A stretch of DNA of 64,000 nucleotides from Streptomyces nigrescens (GCA_024349765.1 AP026073.1:3596001-3660000); one strand, 5' to 3'. Counted from the first letter of the stretch, positions 25,300 to 34,922 are shown. The notes: generated from the letters alone by a model not told the origin. A program made the numbers and translations.

Positions 25300-26351
25300 A
25301 GGTCACCCAGCGCACCGTACGACTCGACCTCGCCGAGCCGCTGCGCATCTCCCGCTCCACCATGGCCGCGCGTGACGCGGTGTGGCTGACCATCGAACAC
25401 GCCGGGGTGCGCGGTCACGGCGAGGCCGTCACCAGCGTCTACTACGGGCTGGATGTCGGCACCCTCGAACGGCTCCTCGCGGCCGTCGCCACGGACCTCC
25501 GCCGCTTCCGCGACCCCGAAAGCGCTCTTGATGCCCTGCGGTCGGGCGAGCCGGTCGGGGAGGGCACCCCGCCGGCCGTGACCGCCGCCGTCGAGGCCGC
25601 GCTCCTCGATCTCGTCGGCAAGCGCGCCGGCAGCCCGGTCCACCGACTCCTCGGGGCCACCGCCGCTCCGGTGGCGGCAACGGCCCGCACCATCGGCATC
25701 ACCTCGCCGGTGCGCGCCGCGGCCGAGGCGCGGTGCCTCACGGCGAGCGGCTTCGAGGTCATCAAGGTCAAGGCGGGAGCGCGCGACCCCGAGGACGACG
25801 TGGAGCGGGTGCGCGTCATCCGGGATGCCGCGCCCCGGGCCCGGTTGCTCCTCGATCCCAACGGCGCCTGGACCACGGCCCAGGCCGAGGCCCTGCTGCC
25901 CCGGTTCGCCGACCTCGGGGTCGAGGCCGTCGAACAGCCCCTCGCACCGGGCGATCCGGAGGCGCTCGGCGCGCTCGCCGCCCGCTCACCGCTCCCGGTC
26001 ATCGCCGACGAGGACGCCGTGAGCCTGGAGGACGCCCGCCGTCTGGCCGGACGCGTGCACGGAGTCAACGTCAAGCTCGCCAAGTGCGGTGGCGTTCACG
26101 CGGCCCTGCGCATCGCCGAGGCGATCGAGGGCAGCGGCACCGCGCTGATGCTCGGCTGCCTGACGGCCAGCAGCCTCGGCCTCGCCCCGGCTGTCCATCT
26201 GGCCGACCGCGCCCGCTGGGCCGACCTCGACGGACACCTGCTGCTCGCACGCGACCCGTGGACCGGGATCGGCGGCACCGACGGCTTCGTACGGGCAAGT
26301 TACCTACCCGGCCTGGGAGTCCGGCGCAACACGGGTGAGGAGACGGCATGA
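25296..26351 (+). CDS. Dipeptide epimerase (enolase superfamily, muconate-lactonizing subgroup)
   Basis: A 351-residue enolase-superfamily protein with all catalytic residues of the L-Ala-D/L-Glu epimerase type. The base pair is Lys159 (in KVKAG) and Lys263 (in KLAKCGG); the metal ligands are Asp187 (LLLDPNGAW), Glu213 (VEQPL) and Asp238 (ADED). These enzymes invert the alpha carbon of a residue in a dipeptide. GTG 25296 overlaps the previous stop as GTGA. In this operon it probably sets the stereochemistry of a ligase-made dipeptide, a role that CntK (a DapF-type racemase) plays on histidine in staphylopine synthesis. Confidence 0.87.
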   Translation: MKVTQRTVRLDLAEPLRISRSTMAARDAVWLTIEHAGVRGHGEAVTSVYYGLDVGTLERLLAAVATDLRRFRDPESALDALRSGEPVGEGTPPAVTAAVEAALLDLVGKRAGSPVHRLLGATAAPVAATARTIGITSPVRAAAEARCLTASGFEVIKVKAGARDPEDDVERVRVIRDAAPRARLLLDPNGAWTTAQAEALLPRFADLGVEAVEQPLAPGDPEALGALAARSPLPVIADEDAVSLEDARRLAGRVHGVNVKLAKCGGVHAALRIAEAIEGSGTALMLGCLTASSLGLAPAVHLADRARWADLDGHLLLARDPWTGIGGTDGFVRASYLPGLGVRRNTGEETA

Positions 26352-27607
26352 AGATCTGGCACGAGATGCGCCGTTTCCCCCTGGCCGTCCGCCTCCTGCT
26401 GGCCAACCAGCTCGGTGTCAACACCGGCTTCTACCTCCTCATCCCCTATCTCGCCACTCACCTCAGTCAGAACCTGGGCATGTCGGCGGCCGTCGTAGGG
26501 ATCGTCCTCGGCGTCCGCAACCTCAGCCAGCAGGGCTTGTTCCTCATCGGCGGCTCCGCCTCCGACCGGCTCGGCGCGCGCGGCGTCATCATCGCCGGCT
26601 GCGCCCTGCGCACCGTCGGGTTCGCACTGTTCGCGCTGGGTGACGGGCTGGCGGTGCTACTTGCCGCTTCCGTGCTCAGCGGGCTGGCCGGCGCCTTGTT
26701 CAACCCTGCCGTGCGCGCCTACCTCGCACAGGAGGCGGGGGAGCGCAAGGCCGAGGCGTTCGCCTTGTTCAACGTCTTCGCCACCACCGGCGCGTTGATC
26801 GGTCCGCTGCTGGGAAGTGCGCTGCTGCTCGTGGACTTCCGTGCGTCCGCGCTCACCGCCGCCGGGATCTTCGCCGTCCTGACCGTCGCGCAGGCCCTGG
26901 TCCTGCCGGCGCGCGAGGTGGAGCCGAGCGAGGGCAGTGTCCTCGCCGACTGGCGCGAGGTCCTCGGCAACCGTGCCTTCCTGGCCTTCGCACTCGCCAT
27001 GGTCGGCATGTTCACCCTGCAGAACCAGCTCTACCTGCTGCTGCCCGATGGAGCCCGGCGGACGACCGGCTGGGACGGCGCGGCGGGCCTGGTCTTCCTC
27101 GTCGGCACCGTCACCAACCTCACCCTGCAACTGCGCATCACTCGGGCTCTCAAAGGGCGTGGGAGCAGGGCGCGTTGGATCGTCGCCGGGCTCGCCTTGA
27201 TGGCGCTGGCCTTCCTGCCGCCGGCCCTGGTGGCGGGCGGAGCCGGCGCCCCGGACGGCGCCGCCGACGCGGTGCTGCGCACGCTCCCCGTCCTGCTCGG
27301 TGCCCTGCTGCTCTACCTGGGCGTCATGATCGCCCAGCCGTTCGTGCTGGAGCTCATTCCCGGATTCGGCCGCGCGGAACTGACCGGCACCTACTACGGG
27401 ATCTTCTACGTGGTCTCCGGCGTCGCCGCCGCGGCCGGCAACACCGCCGTCGGCTGGGCCATGGACACCGGGGCACGCGGCGCCGCCTGGCTGCCCTGGG
27501 CCTGCTGCGTCCTGTTCGGTCTCGTCTCCGCAGGCGGCGTGGCCTGGCTGCACCGGCGCAACGCGCTTCCGACGACGCCGAAGCCCGCCGTGACGGTGGC
27601 GGCCTGA
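26348..27607 (+). CDS. MFS transporter, likely exporter
   Basis: A 419-residue major facilitator protein with about 12 membrane segments. TM1 reads LLLANQLGVNTGFYLLIPYL, and the loop 2-3 motif is QGLFLIGGSASDRLGAR, the MFS motif A. The two halves are joined by a hydrophilic loop near residue 195 (EVEPSEGSVLADWREVL). It resembles drug:H+ antiporters. ATG 26348 overlaps the epimerase stop as ATGA. Placed between biosynthetic enzymes and an ABC importer, export of the operon's product is the simplest role. Confidence 0.85.
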   Translation: MKIWHEMRRFPLAVRLLLANQLGVNTGFYLLIPYLATHLSQNLGMSAAVVGIVLGVRNLSQQGLFLIGGSASDRLGARGVIIAGCALRTVGFALFALGDGLAVLLAASVLSGLAGALFNPAVRAYLAQEAGERKAEAFALFNVFATTGALIGPLLGSALLLVDFRASALTAAGIFAVLTVAQALVLPAREVEPSEGSVLADWREVLGNRAFLAFALAMVGMFTLQNQLYLLLPDGARRTTGWDGAAGLVFLVGTVTNLTLQLRITRALKGRGSRARWIVAGLALMALAFLPPALVAGGAGAPDGAADAVLRTLPVLLGALLLYLGVMIAQPFVLELIPGFGRAELTGTYYGIFYVVSGVAAAAGNTAVGWAMDTGARGAAWLPWACCVLFGLVSAGGVAWLHRRNALPTTPKPAVTVAA

Positions 27608-27620
27608 GGAAGGAGACGAC

Positions 27621-28433
27621 ATGACTCACACCGCCACTGACGACTTGCGCAACCTGCTCACCGACAACCCCGAGCTGTATGAGGCCCGTTTTCCCGACAC
27701 CCACCGGCTGGCCGGACGCTGGACGGAGGACTGCCTGCGGCGGTACGGCGCGGGCCCGCGGGTGCTGGACATGGGCTGTGGCACCGGCCGTGACGCCGCC
27801 CACCTGCACGCCGTCGGCCGCAAGGTGACCGGCGCCGACCTCTCCGAGGCGATGCTCGCCCACGCCCGCGCCCACCACCCCGGGCCCGCGTACGTCCGCG
27901 CCGACCTGCACGGGTTCGACCTGGGCCACGGCGCGTTCGACGCGGTCGTCTGCCTGGACAGCTCCCTGCTGTACTGCCACACCAATGCCCAGCTCGACGG
28001 CTTTCTGGCCTCCTGCCGCCGCGCGCTGTCCCCGGGCGGTCTGCTCGTCGCGGAGATGCGTAACGGCGCCTACTTCCTGGGCCGTACCGACCTGCTCGAC
28101 ACCCCCACCGTCCACGAATTCGCCTGGCAGGGATCGGTCCATCGGTCCACCACCACGCTCACGGTGGACCGCACCGCCCAACTCCTGCGCCGAAGCCGTG
28201 TATGGACCGCGGACGACGGATCACCGCCCGTCGAGCAGCGCTCCGCATGGCGGTTGCTGTTCCCGCAGGAACTCCGTCGTCTCCTGGCGGCACACGGTTT
28301 CGAGGTTCTCGACCTGCACGACGGTCCGGGCCCGCGCACCGAGCCGCCTTGGCGAGAAGGCATGCCCCCGGGCGACGCGACGGACGCCGACCGACTGCAC
28401 GTCGTCGCCCGGCTCACCGAGCCGGCACCGTGA
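27621..28433 (+). CDS. Class I SAM-dependent methyltransferase
   Basis: A 270-residue Rossmann-fold methyltransferase. Motif I is VLDMGCGTGRDAAHLHAVG (residues about 48-66), followed by VTGADLSEAML (motif II acidic residue for the ribose) and FDAVVCLDSSLLY (motif IV). The C-terminal half is a beta-rich region (HRSTTTLTVDRTAQLLRRS) as in small-molecule N- or O-methyltransferases. Ribosome-binding site GAAGGAGA is strong. Within the operon it would tailor the product. Confidence 0.85.
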   Translation: MTHTATDDLRNLLTDNPELYEARFPDTHRLAGRWTEDCLRRYGAGPRVLDMGCGTGRDAAHLHAVGRKVTGADLSEAMLAHARAHHPGPAYVRADLHGFDLGHGAFDAVVCLDSSLLYCHTNAQLDGFLASCRRALSPGGLLVAEMRNGAYFLGRTDLLDTPTVHEFAWQGSVHRSTTTLTVDRTAQLLRRSRVWTADDGSPPVEQRSAWRLLFPQELRRLLAAHGFEVLDLHDGPGPRTEPPWREGMPPGDATDADRLHVVARLTEPAP

Positions 28434-28458
28434 CCCATCCATACCACGAGGAACCCGC

Positions 28459-30048
28459 ATGACCGAAGAATCCGACACCCACCTCCCCTTCCCGGGCCTG
28501 CGCCGCCGTGGCTTCCTCGCCGCCACGGGCGCCGCCTCGCTCGGCGCCCTCGCGCTCAGCGGTTGCGGCGGCCCCGGCTCCGACGACGGCAAGGGCACGG
28601 GCGACGGCCGGCCCCGGCGGGGCGGGCGGCTGCGCGCCGCCTTCGCCGGGGGCGGTGCGAGCGAGACCCTCGACCCCCACCTGGCCAACCTCTTCGCCGA
28701 CGTCGCCCGCGCCAAGGCGCTCTTCGACAAACTCGCCGACTACGGCGCCGACCTGTCCGCGCAACCCCGCCTCGCCGAGAAGTGGCAGGCGAACAAGACC
28801 CTGGACCGCTGGCAGGTCACCCTGCGCAAGGCCACCTTCCACAACGGCAAGCCGGTCACCGCCCAGGACGTCCTGTACAGCTACCGCCGCATCGCCGACC
28901 CGACGAAGGGGTTCCGCGCCAAGGCGTCCCTGGAACCCATCGACCTCGACGCGAGCCACGCCACCGGCAAGCGGAGTATCGAGTTCGTCCTCAAGCGGCC
29001 CACCGCCGAATTCCCCAACATCCTTGCCGCGTTCGGCGCGTACATCGTTCCCGAGAACGCGACCGCCTTCGACGAGAAGCCGATCGGCTCCGGCCCCTTC
29101 CGCTGTGTCTCCTTCGCCCCCGGCCGCTCGGCCGTCTTCCGCCGCTACGACGACTACTGGGAGGGCGCCCCACACCTCGACGAGATCGAATTCGTCGTCG
29201 CCAACGAGGAGTCCGCACGCGTCAACGCACTCCTCGGCGGCCAGGTCGAGTACGCCCACGAACTCGACCCCACCACCGCCCGCGCGCACGAGGACAACGG
29301 GCAGATCGAGATCGTTCGGCTGCGCAACAGCGCCATGCAGGGCTTCGCGATGAAGACCGATCGTGCTCCGTTCGACGACAAGCGGGTACGCCAGGCGTTC
29401 TTCCTCATCGCCGACCGCAAGGAGCTCGTCGACGGCGCCCTGTCCGGCGCCGGCGAGATCGGCAACGACCTGTTCGGCAAGGGCTACGAGTACTACGCCG
29501 ACGGCCTCCCCCAGCGCGAACAGGACCTGGGACGCGCCCGCGCCCTGCTGAAGCAGGCCGGCGCCGAAAGGCTCAAGGTCACCCTCGACACCTCGGCCGT
29601 CGCCGCCGGATTCACCGAGGCCGCCACCATCTTCCGCGACCAGGCCGCCAAAGCAGGCGTCACCATCGACGTCAAGACAGGCAGCAAGGACACGTACTGG
29701 AGCGACATCCTCGACTCCGGCACCCTGTGCTGCTACCGCTCCGGAGCCATGCCCATCGAGGCCCATATCTCCCAACGGCTGCTCACCGGCTCCACCACCA
29801 ACGCCACCAAGTGGCACCACAAGGACTTCGACGCCCTCTACCAGCAGGCGCAGTCCACCCCCGACACCAAGGACCGGGCGGCCGTCTACGCGCGCATGCA
29901 GCGCCGCCTGTACACCGACGGCGGCTTCCTGATCTGGGGCTTCGCCGACTGGATCCTGGGAACCGCACGCAAGGTGAAGGGGGTTGACCGGAAGGCGCCC
30001 GCCAACACGCTCGACTGGGCCCGGTTCGACAAGGTGTGGCTGGCGTGA
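28459..30048 (+). CDS. ABC transporter substrate-binding lipoprotein (SBP_bac_5, peptide/nickel type)
   Basis: A 529-residue extracytoplasmic binding protein. The signal has twin arginines (RRRGFLAA, 15-22) and a lipobox ending LALSGC with Cys36 as lipid site, so it is a Tat-type lipoprotein. The mature part has the family-5 pattern (TLDPHLANLFADVARAK, then TAQDVLYSYRRIADP and KRVRQAFFLIADRKELVDG) shared by OppA, DppA, NikA and CntA. The last two bind metals or metallophores. It starts 26 bases after the methyltransferase gene, with the permeases directly following, so it should capture the operon's product or its metal complex. Confidence 0.9.
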   Translation: MTEESDTHLPFPGLRRRGFLAATGAASLGALALSGCGGPGSDDGKGTGDGRPRRGGRLRAAFAGGGASETLDPHLANLFADVARAKALFDKLADYGADLSAQPRLAEKWQANKTLDRWQVTLRKATFHNGKPVTAQDVLYSYRRIADPTKGFRAKASLEPIDLDASHATGKRSIEFVLKRPTAEFPNILAAFGAYIVPENATAFDEKPIGSGPFRCVSFAPGRSAVFRRYDDYWEGAPHLDEIEFVVANEESARVNALLGGQVEYAHELDPTTARAHEDNGQIEIVRLRNSAMQGFAMKTDRAPFDDKRVRQAFFLIADRKELVDGALSGAGEIGNDLFGKGYEYYADGLPQREQDLGRARALLKQAGAERLKVTLDTSAVAAGFTEAATIFRDQAAKAGVTIDVKTGSKDTYWSDILDSGTLCCYRSGAMPIEAHISQRLLTGSTTNATKWHHKDFDALYQQAQSTPDTKDRAAVYARMQRRLYTDGGFLIWGFADWILGTARKVKGVDRKAPANTLDWARFDKVWLA

Positions 30049-30998
30049 CGGGGCTGCGCTCCTTCGTCGCCCGGCGGCTGCTCCTCGGCGTCGCACAGAC
30101 CGTGGCCGTGGTGCTGCTGGTCTTCGCGCTCACCGAGGCGCTGCCGGGCGACGCCGCCGTCGCCCTCGCCGGCGACCAGCCCGACCCCGCCCGTATCGCC
30201 GCGATCCGCGAGGCCATGCACCTGGACCGGCCGGCATACGAGCGGTTGGCCGAGTGGGCGGCGGGCCTGGTGCACGGCGACTTCGGCACCTCCGTGACCT
30301 CCGGACGTCCCGTCAGCCAGTACCTCGCCGAAGGCTTCGGCCCCACCCTGCTGCTGGCCGCCCTCACCGTGGCACTGCTCGTCCCGGCCGGCTTCGGCCT
30401 GGGCGTACTGGCCGCCCGCCACGAAGGGCGACTCGCCGACCGACTGATCAGCTCCGTGACGCTCACGGTCTACGCGGTCCCCGAATTCGCCCTCGGAATC
30501 TTGCTGGTGACCGTCTTCGCCCTCCACCTGGGCTGGCTGCCACCCACCGCCGTCGGCTACGGCACGGACCTGCTCGCCCATCCCGCAGCGCTGCTCCTGC
30601 CCGTCCTCGTCCTGCTCTCCCGACCGGTGTGCTCACTGGCCCGCCTGGTTCGTGCAGGCATGGTCGACGCCCTGGCCGCGCCCTACGCGGTGCACGCCCG
30701 CCGCTACGGCATCGGCGGCGCCCGCGTCCGCTACGCCCATGCCCTGCCCAACGCCCTCGCACCGGCCGTCCAGCAGCTCGCCCGCACCATCGACTGGCTG
30801 CTGTGCGGTGTCATCGTCGTGGAGGCCCTCTTCGTGATCCCCGGACTCGGGACCGTCCTGCTCAACGCCGTCGCCGAACGCGACGTACCGGTGGTGCAGG
30901 GCCTCGCCGTGGTGTTCGGCGTCCTGACCGTCGTGCTCAACCTCGGTGCCGACCTCGTCGCCCACCGACTCGCACCACGGGCGGGGGTGGCCGCGTGA
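30045..30998 (+). CDS. ABC transporter permease (DppB/NikB type)
   Basis: A 317-residue inner-membrane permease with about six segments. The N-terminal LGVAQTVAVVLLVFALTEAL, followed by LPGDAA, is typical of DppB proteins; the cytoplasmic coupling loop reads ARRYGIGGARVRYAHALPNALAP (the EAA motif). GTG 30045 overlaps the binding-protein stop as GTGA. It forms the heterodimeric channel with the next gene's product. Confidence 0.9.
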   Translation: MTGLRSFVARRLLLGVAQTVAVVLLVFALTEALPGDAAVALAGDQPDPARIAAIREAMHLDRPAYERLAEWAAGLVHGDFGTSVTSGRPVSQYLAEGFGPTLLLAALTVALLVPAGFGLGVLAARHEGRLADRLISSVTLTVYAVPEFALGILLVTVFALHLGWLPPTAVGYGTDLLAHPAALLLPVLVLLSRPVCSLARLVRAGMVDALAAPYAVHARRYGIGGARVRYAHALPNALAPAVQQLARTIDWLLCGVIVVEALFVIPGLGTVLLNAVAERDVPVVQGLAVVFGVLTVVLNLGADLVAHRLAPRAGVAA

Positions 30999-31861
30999 CC
31001 CACAAGCCCTCCACGCTCCTATCCGACACCTACGCCGTCGTCCAGCCACGCCGCGCCGGCCGCTACGCCCTCGGCCTCGCCGTCATCTCCGTACCCCTCG
31101 TCCTTGCCGTCCTGGGACCGGTGTTCGCGGGCGCCCCGGGAGCGCGGGCCGCCTCCTTCACCCCCGGCGACGGACACTGGTTCGGCACCGACTTCGTGGG
31201 CCGTGACGTGTGGCGTCAGGTCCTGCTCGGCGGCCGGCCGGTGGCGCTGACTGCGCTCGCCGCGACGGCTCTGGCCTACCTCGTGGCGCTGCCCGTCGGA
31301 CTCATCGGAGCGCTCACCCACCGCCGCTGGCTGGAGGAGACGCTACTGCGACCGCTGGACGTGCTGCTGGCGGTGCCGTCCCTGCTGCTGATCCTGCTGG
31401 TGGCCTCCGTGCTCACACCGGACGCGGTCGGGCTGGCCCTGCTCGTCGCGCTGGTCAACGTCCCGGATGCGGCGCGGATCGTGCGCGCGGCCGCCGCCGA
31501 CGCCGCGGCGCGTCCCGCAGTCGAGGCGTTGCGCATGCAGGGCGAGACGTGGTGGCGCACGGCTGTCGGATACGTCGGCCGCTCGATACTGCGCACCCTG
31601 GCCGCGGACGCCGGCACCCGGCTCACCGGCGTGCTGTACCTCGTGGCCACGGCCGCGTTCCTCGGTGTCGGCGTCGCGCCGGATGCCGCCGACTGGGCGG
31701 TGATGGTGGACCGCAACCGCACCGGACTGTTCGTGCAGCCCTGGGCCGTGGTGGTGCCCGCGCTGCTGATCGTCGCGCTGACCACGGGCAGCAACCTGCT
31801 CTTCGACGCGGCACTCCACAAGCCCGGTCGGCGCCGGGGAGAGAGGAAACCACGGCTGTGA
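30995..31861 (+). CDS. ABC transporter permease (DppC/NikC type)
   Basis: A 288-residue permease partner. It has HWFGTDFVGRDVWRQVLLGG, the conserved N-terminal DppC motif, about five to six membrane segments, and a coupling loop in ALRMQGETWWRTAVGYV. GTG 30995 overlaps the previous stop as GTGA. With the 30045 product it forms the import pore for a small peptide-like or metal-complexed ligand. Confidence 0.9.
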   Translation: MTHKPSTLLSDTYAVVQPRRAGRYALGLAVISVPLVLAVLGPVFAGAPGARAASFTPGDGHWFGTDFVGRDVWRQVLLGGRPVALTALAATALAYLVALPVGLIGALTHRRWLEETLLRPLDVLLAVPSLLLILLVASVLTPDAVGLALLVALVNVPDAARIVRAAAADAAARPAVEALRMQGETWWRTAVGYVGRSILRTLAADAGTRLTGVLYLVATAAFLGVGVAPDAADWAVMVDRNRTGLFVQPWAVVVPALLIVALTTGSNLLFDAALHKPGRRRGERKPRL

Positions 31862-33459
31862 CCGAACGGAACGACACGACCGCACCGACGGGCGCGTGCA
31901 CCGATGCCGGGCCGGCCCCGGTCGCGGAGATCCGTGACCTGCGGGTGGAGATCGATGGTCGGGCGATCGTGGACGGCGTGCACCTGCGGGCTCTGCCCGG
32001 CAAGGTGACGGCGCTCGTCGGAGCCTCCGGCAGCGGCAAGACCACCACGGGCCTCGCCCTGCTCGGCGCGTACCCGTCGGGTGCCCGGGTCACCGGCGAC
32101 GTCCGCGTGGCGGCGGACGGCCCGGCCGGCTACGTGCCCCAGCATCCGGCGTCGGTCCTCAACCCCGCCCGCCGGGTCTCGGCGCTGCTGAACGACATCG
32201 CCCGCACCCAGGTGCGCGACCTACCTCGCCACGAGCGCCGGGCGGCCGCCCGCAAACGCATCCTGCAAGCGCTGTCCGACGCCCAGCTCCCGCACGCCGA
32301 AGCCCTGTTGCGGCGCTATCCACACCAACTGTCCGGGGGCCAGCAGCAGCGCGTCGTCCTCGCCCAGGCGCTGCTGCTGGGGGCCCGCGTCATCGTCGCC
32401 GACGAACCCACCACCGGCCAGGACGCGTTGACCAAGAGCCGCATCGTCGACCAGCTGGCAGCGCTGGCGGCCCGCGGCATCGCGGTCGTACTGCTCAGCC
32501 ACGACCTCGATGTGGTGCATGCACTCGCCGACGAGGTCCTCGTCATGCGGGCGGGCCGGGTCGTGGAGTCGGGCCCGGTCCAGCGGTTGTGGCTCGCACC
32601 GCGTCACGAGTGGACCCGCCAACTGCTCGATACCCGACCGTCGTCCACCGGGCACGAGCCCCCGTCCGACACCGGACGGCCCGTCCTGCGCGTACGCCAC
32701 CTCACCGCCCGCCACCGGGATGGTGCCCACGGCCCCACCGTGGTGCTACGCACCCCAGAACTCGCCCTGCACCCTGGTGAGTCGCTCGCTGTCGTCGGCC
32801 GCTCGGGCAGCGGAAAGACCACCCTCGCCCGCTGCCTGGCCGGCCTCCACCGCGACCACGACGGCCAGGTCCACCTCGACGGCACCCCACTGCCGCGCAG
32901 CGTACGGCAGCGCAGTCGCGCGCAGTTGGCGGCTGTGCAGTACGTCTTCCAGGACGCACGGGCCGCCTTCGACGAGCACCGCCCCGTCCTCGACCAGGTC
33001 GCCCGCACGGCGGTACGCCTGCGTGGACTCGACCACGAGTCGGCCGTTCAAGAGGCCCTGGCCACACTGACCGGCCTTGGCCTCCCGCCTGAGGCGACCC
33101 ACCGCCTTCCCTCGGAGCTGTCCGGCGGCGAACTCCAGCGGGCGGCTCTGGCCCGCGCGCTGTTGGCCCGGCCCCGGGTCCTGATCTGCGACGAGATCAC
33201 CTCTGGCCTCGACACCGTCACGCGCCGCGGCATCCTGGACGCCCTCACGGATCTGCTGCGCGACCGTGCGGACGTGTCCCTCATGCTGATCACCCACGAC
33301 CTGGAGTCCGCGCGCCTGGCCCACCGCATCGCCGTGCTGGAGGCGGGCGAGCTGGTCGAACAGGGCCCGGCCCACCGCATACTGACCGAGCCGCGGCACC
33401 CGTTCACGGTCTCGCTCATGGAGACGACGGCACGTCTTGAGGCGAAGACCGGGGCCTGA
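31858..33459 (+). CDS. ABC transporter ATPase, two nucleotide-binding domains fused (DppD-DppF type)
   Basis: A 533-residue fusion of two ATPases. Domain 1 (about 20-245) has Walker A GASGSGKTT, signature LSGGQQQRVVLAQAL and Walker B VIVADEPTTGQD. Domain 2 (about 275-530) has GRSGSGKTT, LSGGELQRAALARAL and VLICDEITSGLD. Both sites look complete. In most Dpp/Nik systems these are separate genes. GTG 31858 overlaps the previous stop as GTGA. It is the last gene of the operon; a GC-rich palindrome follows at 33482-33497. Confidence 0.9.
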   Translation: MTERNDTTAPTGACTDAGPAPVAEIRDLRVEIDGRAIVDGVHLRALPGKVTALVGASGSGKTTTGLALLGAYPSGARVTGDVRVAADGPAGYVPQHPASVLNPARRVSALLNDIARTQVRDLPRHERRAAARKRILQALSDAQLPHAEALLRRYPHQLSGGQQQRVVLAQALLLGARVIVADEPTTGQDALTKSRIVDQLAALAARGIAVVLLSHDLDVVHALADEVLVMRAGRVVESGPVQRLWLAPRHEWTRQLLDTRPSSTGHEPPSDTGRPVLRVRHLTARHRDGAHGPTVVLRTPELALHPGESLAVVGRSGSGKTTLARCLAGLHRDHDGQVHLDGTPLPRSVRQRSRAQLAAVQYVFQDARAAFDEHRPVLDQVARTAVRLRGLDHESAVQEALATLTGLGLPPEATHRLPSELSGGELQRAALARALLARPRVLICDEITSGLDTVTRRGILDALTDLLRDRADVSLMLITHDLESARLAHRIAVLEAGELVEQGPAHRILTEPRHPFTVSLMETTARLEAKTGA

Positions 33460-33481
33460 TCCAGCCCTCGGGACAATGATT

Positions 33482-33497
33482 CCCCCGCCGGCGGGGG
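33482..33497 (+). terminator. Possible terminator of the metallophore-like operon
   Basis: CCCCCGCCGGCGGGGG is a self-complementary 16-mer, 23 bases after the ATPase stop. It would form a six-pair GC stem with a CCGG loop. There is no U-tract. Confidence 0.45.
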
Positions 33498-33627
33498 TGT
33501 CATCCTCCCACTGTCATGGCCGACGTGGTACGCCGCCGAGGACACCTGTGGCTGTCCGGCCCCGGTCTGCGGCGGTCGTAGCACTCGTCAAGGCAGGCGG
33601 CTACCTGGTGTTTCACCGTCACAAGGC

Positions 33628-33672
33628 ACACCGGTGCCCCCGTGCTCACTGCGAGCGCGGGGGCACCGGTGT
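33628..33672. terminator. Terminator hairpin after the CobW gene
   Basis: A perfect 15-bp stem (33628-33642 ACACCGGTGCCCCCG with 33658-33672) and a 15-base loop lie 66 bases beyond the CobW stop. It probably ends transcripts from both sides. The gap 33460-33737 contains no gene. Confidence 0.7.
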
Positions 33673-33737
33673 ACGCACCGTCGTGCATACCGGGTTGGGC
33701 GGTGCCGTGGCTGCGACCACCTCCCAACCCGGAGCTT

Positions 33738-34913
33738 TCAAGCCTGCGGCACCAGGTCGGGGCCGAGGTGCTCGTGCTCGCAGGCGTCGTCGATTCCGTA
33801 CGTGTCCCATGCGGGGAACGGGTCGTCGCAGGGCTGCTCCCCGTCGGCCAGGAGGCAGTCGGCAAGAGCGGTGTGCAGTGCCTCAGCGCGCAACTCCGTC
33901 CCGATGAAGACCAGTTCCTGTCCCTGGCTGTCGCAGACGGCACGGGCACCGGACGGCTCGAAGCGGGCGACGGCGCCCGCCTGTGACCACAACCCGGTGA
34001 CGTTCGGGCGGCTGGCGAGCCAGAAGAAGCCTTTCGAGCGCAGGACGTTGCCGTAGGCGCCGCTGTCGAGGCCCTCGGTGACGAAGGTCCACAGGCGGCC
34101 GGGATGGAACGGCGTATCGGCGCGGAAGACCGTGCTGGAGATGCCGTATTCCTCGGTCTCCGGGACGTGGTCGCCGTTGAGTTCCCGTACCCAGCCGGGG
34201 GCCTGCTGGGCCCGTTCGAGGTCGAAGAGCCCGGTGCCGAGGATGTCGCAGGGGTTCACCTGTCCGTGCCGGGCGGGCACGATCCGGGCGGCTGGATTGA
34301 GACGGGCGAGTGCGGCCTGAAGGTGATCGGCGCTGTCTGCATCGACGAGGTCGGTCTTGTTGAGGACGATGACGTCGGCGAATTCGATCTGGTCCATCAG
34401 CAGGTCGCTGACGGTGCGCTCATCGTCTTCGTACTGGTCCAGTCCCCGCTCGACCAGCCCGTCGCCTCCGGTCAGCTCCGGCAGGAAGTTGGCGGCGTCG
34501 ACAACGGTGACCATGGTGTCGAGCCTGGCGAGGTCACCCAGGGTCGCTCCGTCGTCGCGGGGGAAGGCGAAGGTGGCTGCGACGGGCATCGGTTCCGAGA
34601 TGCCGCTGGACTCGATGAGGAGGTAGTCGAAGCGGCCTTCGTGGGCCAGCCTGTCGACCTCTTCGAGCAGATCGTCGCGCAGGGTGCAGCAGATGCAGCC
34701 GTTGGTCATCTCGACCAGGCGTTCCTCGGTGCGGGAGAGGGCGGCTTCACCCCCGCGCACCAGGGTCGCGTCGATGTTGATCTCGCTCATGTCGTTCACG
34801 ATGACCGCGACGCGCAGGCCCTCCCGGTTGCTCAGGACGTGACGGAGCAGGGTCGTCTTGCCAGCGCCGAGGAAGCCCGACAGGACGGTGACGGGCAGTC
34901 GGTTGTGCGTCAT
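33738..34913 (-). CDS. CobW/COG0523-family GTP-binding zinc-homeostasis protein
   Basis: A 391-residue COG0523 GTPase. Walker A is GFLGAGKTT (13-21); the hallmark CxCC metal site is in [12 protein letters not shown]; Walker B-like IESSGISEP and the NKTD base-recognition motif follow. The C-terminal CobW_C domain has GFFWLAS. The tail ends [20 protein letters not shown], with possible metal ligands. Zur-regulated members such as ZagA or ZigA deliver zinc under starvation. It follows the zinc-independent L32 gene by nine bases and should share its Zur-like promoter. Confidence 0.87.
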   Translation of the reverse strand: MTHNRLPVTVLSGFLGAGKTTLLRHVLSNREGLRVAVIVNDMSEINIDATLVRGGEAALSRTEERLVEMTNGCICCTLRDDLLEEVDRLAHEGRFDYLLIESSGISEPMPVAATFAFPRDDGATLGDLARLDTMVTVVDAANFLPELTGGDGLVERGLDQYEDDERTVSDLLMDQIEFADVIVLNKTDLVDADSADHLQAALARLNPAARIVPARHGQVNPCDILGTGLFDLERAQQAPGWVRELNGDHVPETEEYGISSTVFRADTPFHPGRLWTFVTEGLDSGAYGNVLRSKGFFWLASRPNVTGLWSQAGAVARFEPSGARAVCDSQGQELVFIGTELRAEALHTALADCLLADGEQPCDDPFPAWDTYGIDDACEHEHLGPDLVPQA

Positions 34914-34922
34914 TCCGTCGGC

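Noticed and set aside
28414-30096. A 560-codon minus-strand frame opposite the binding-protein gene
   Set aside because: It mirrors the codon bias of the plus-strand gene, has no family pattern, and the plus-strand protein is unmistakable.
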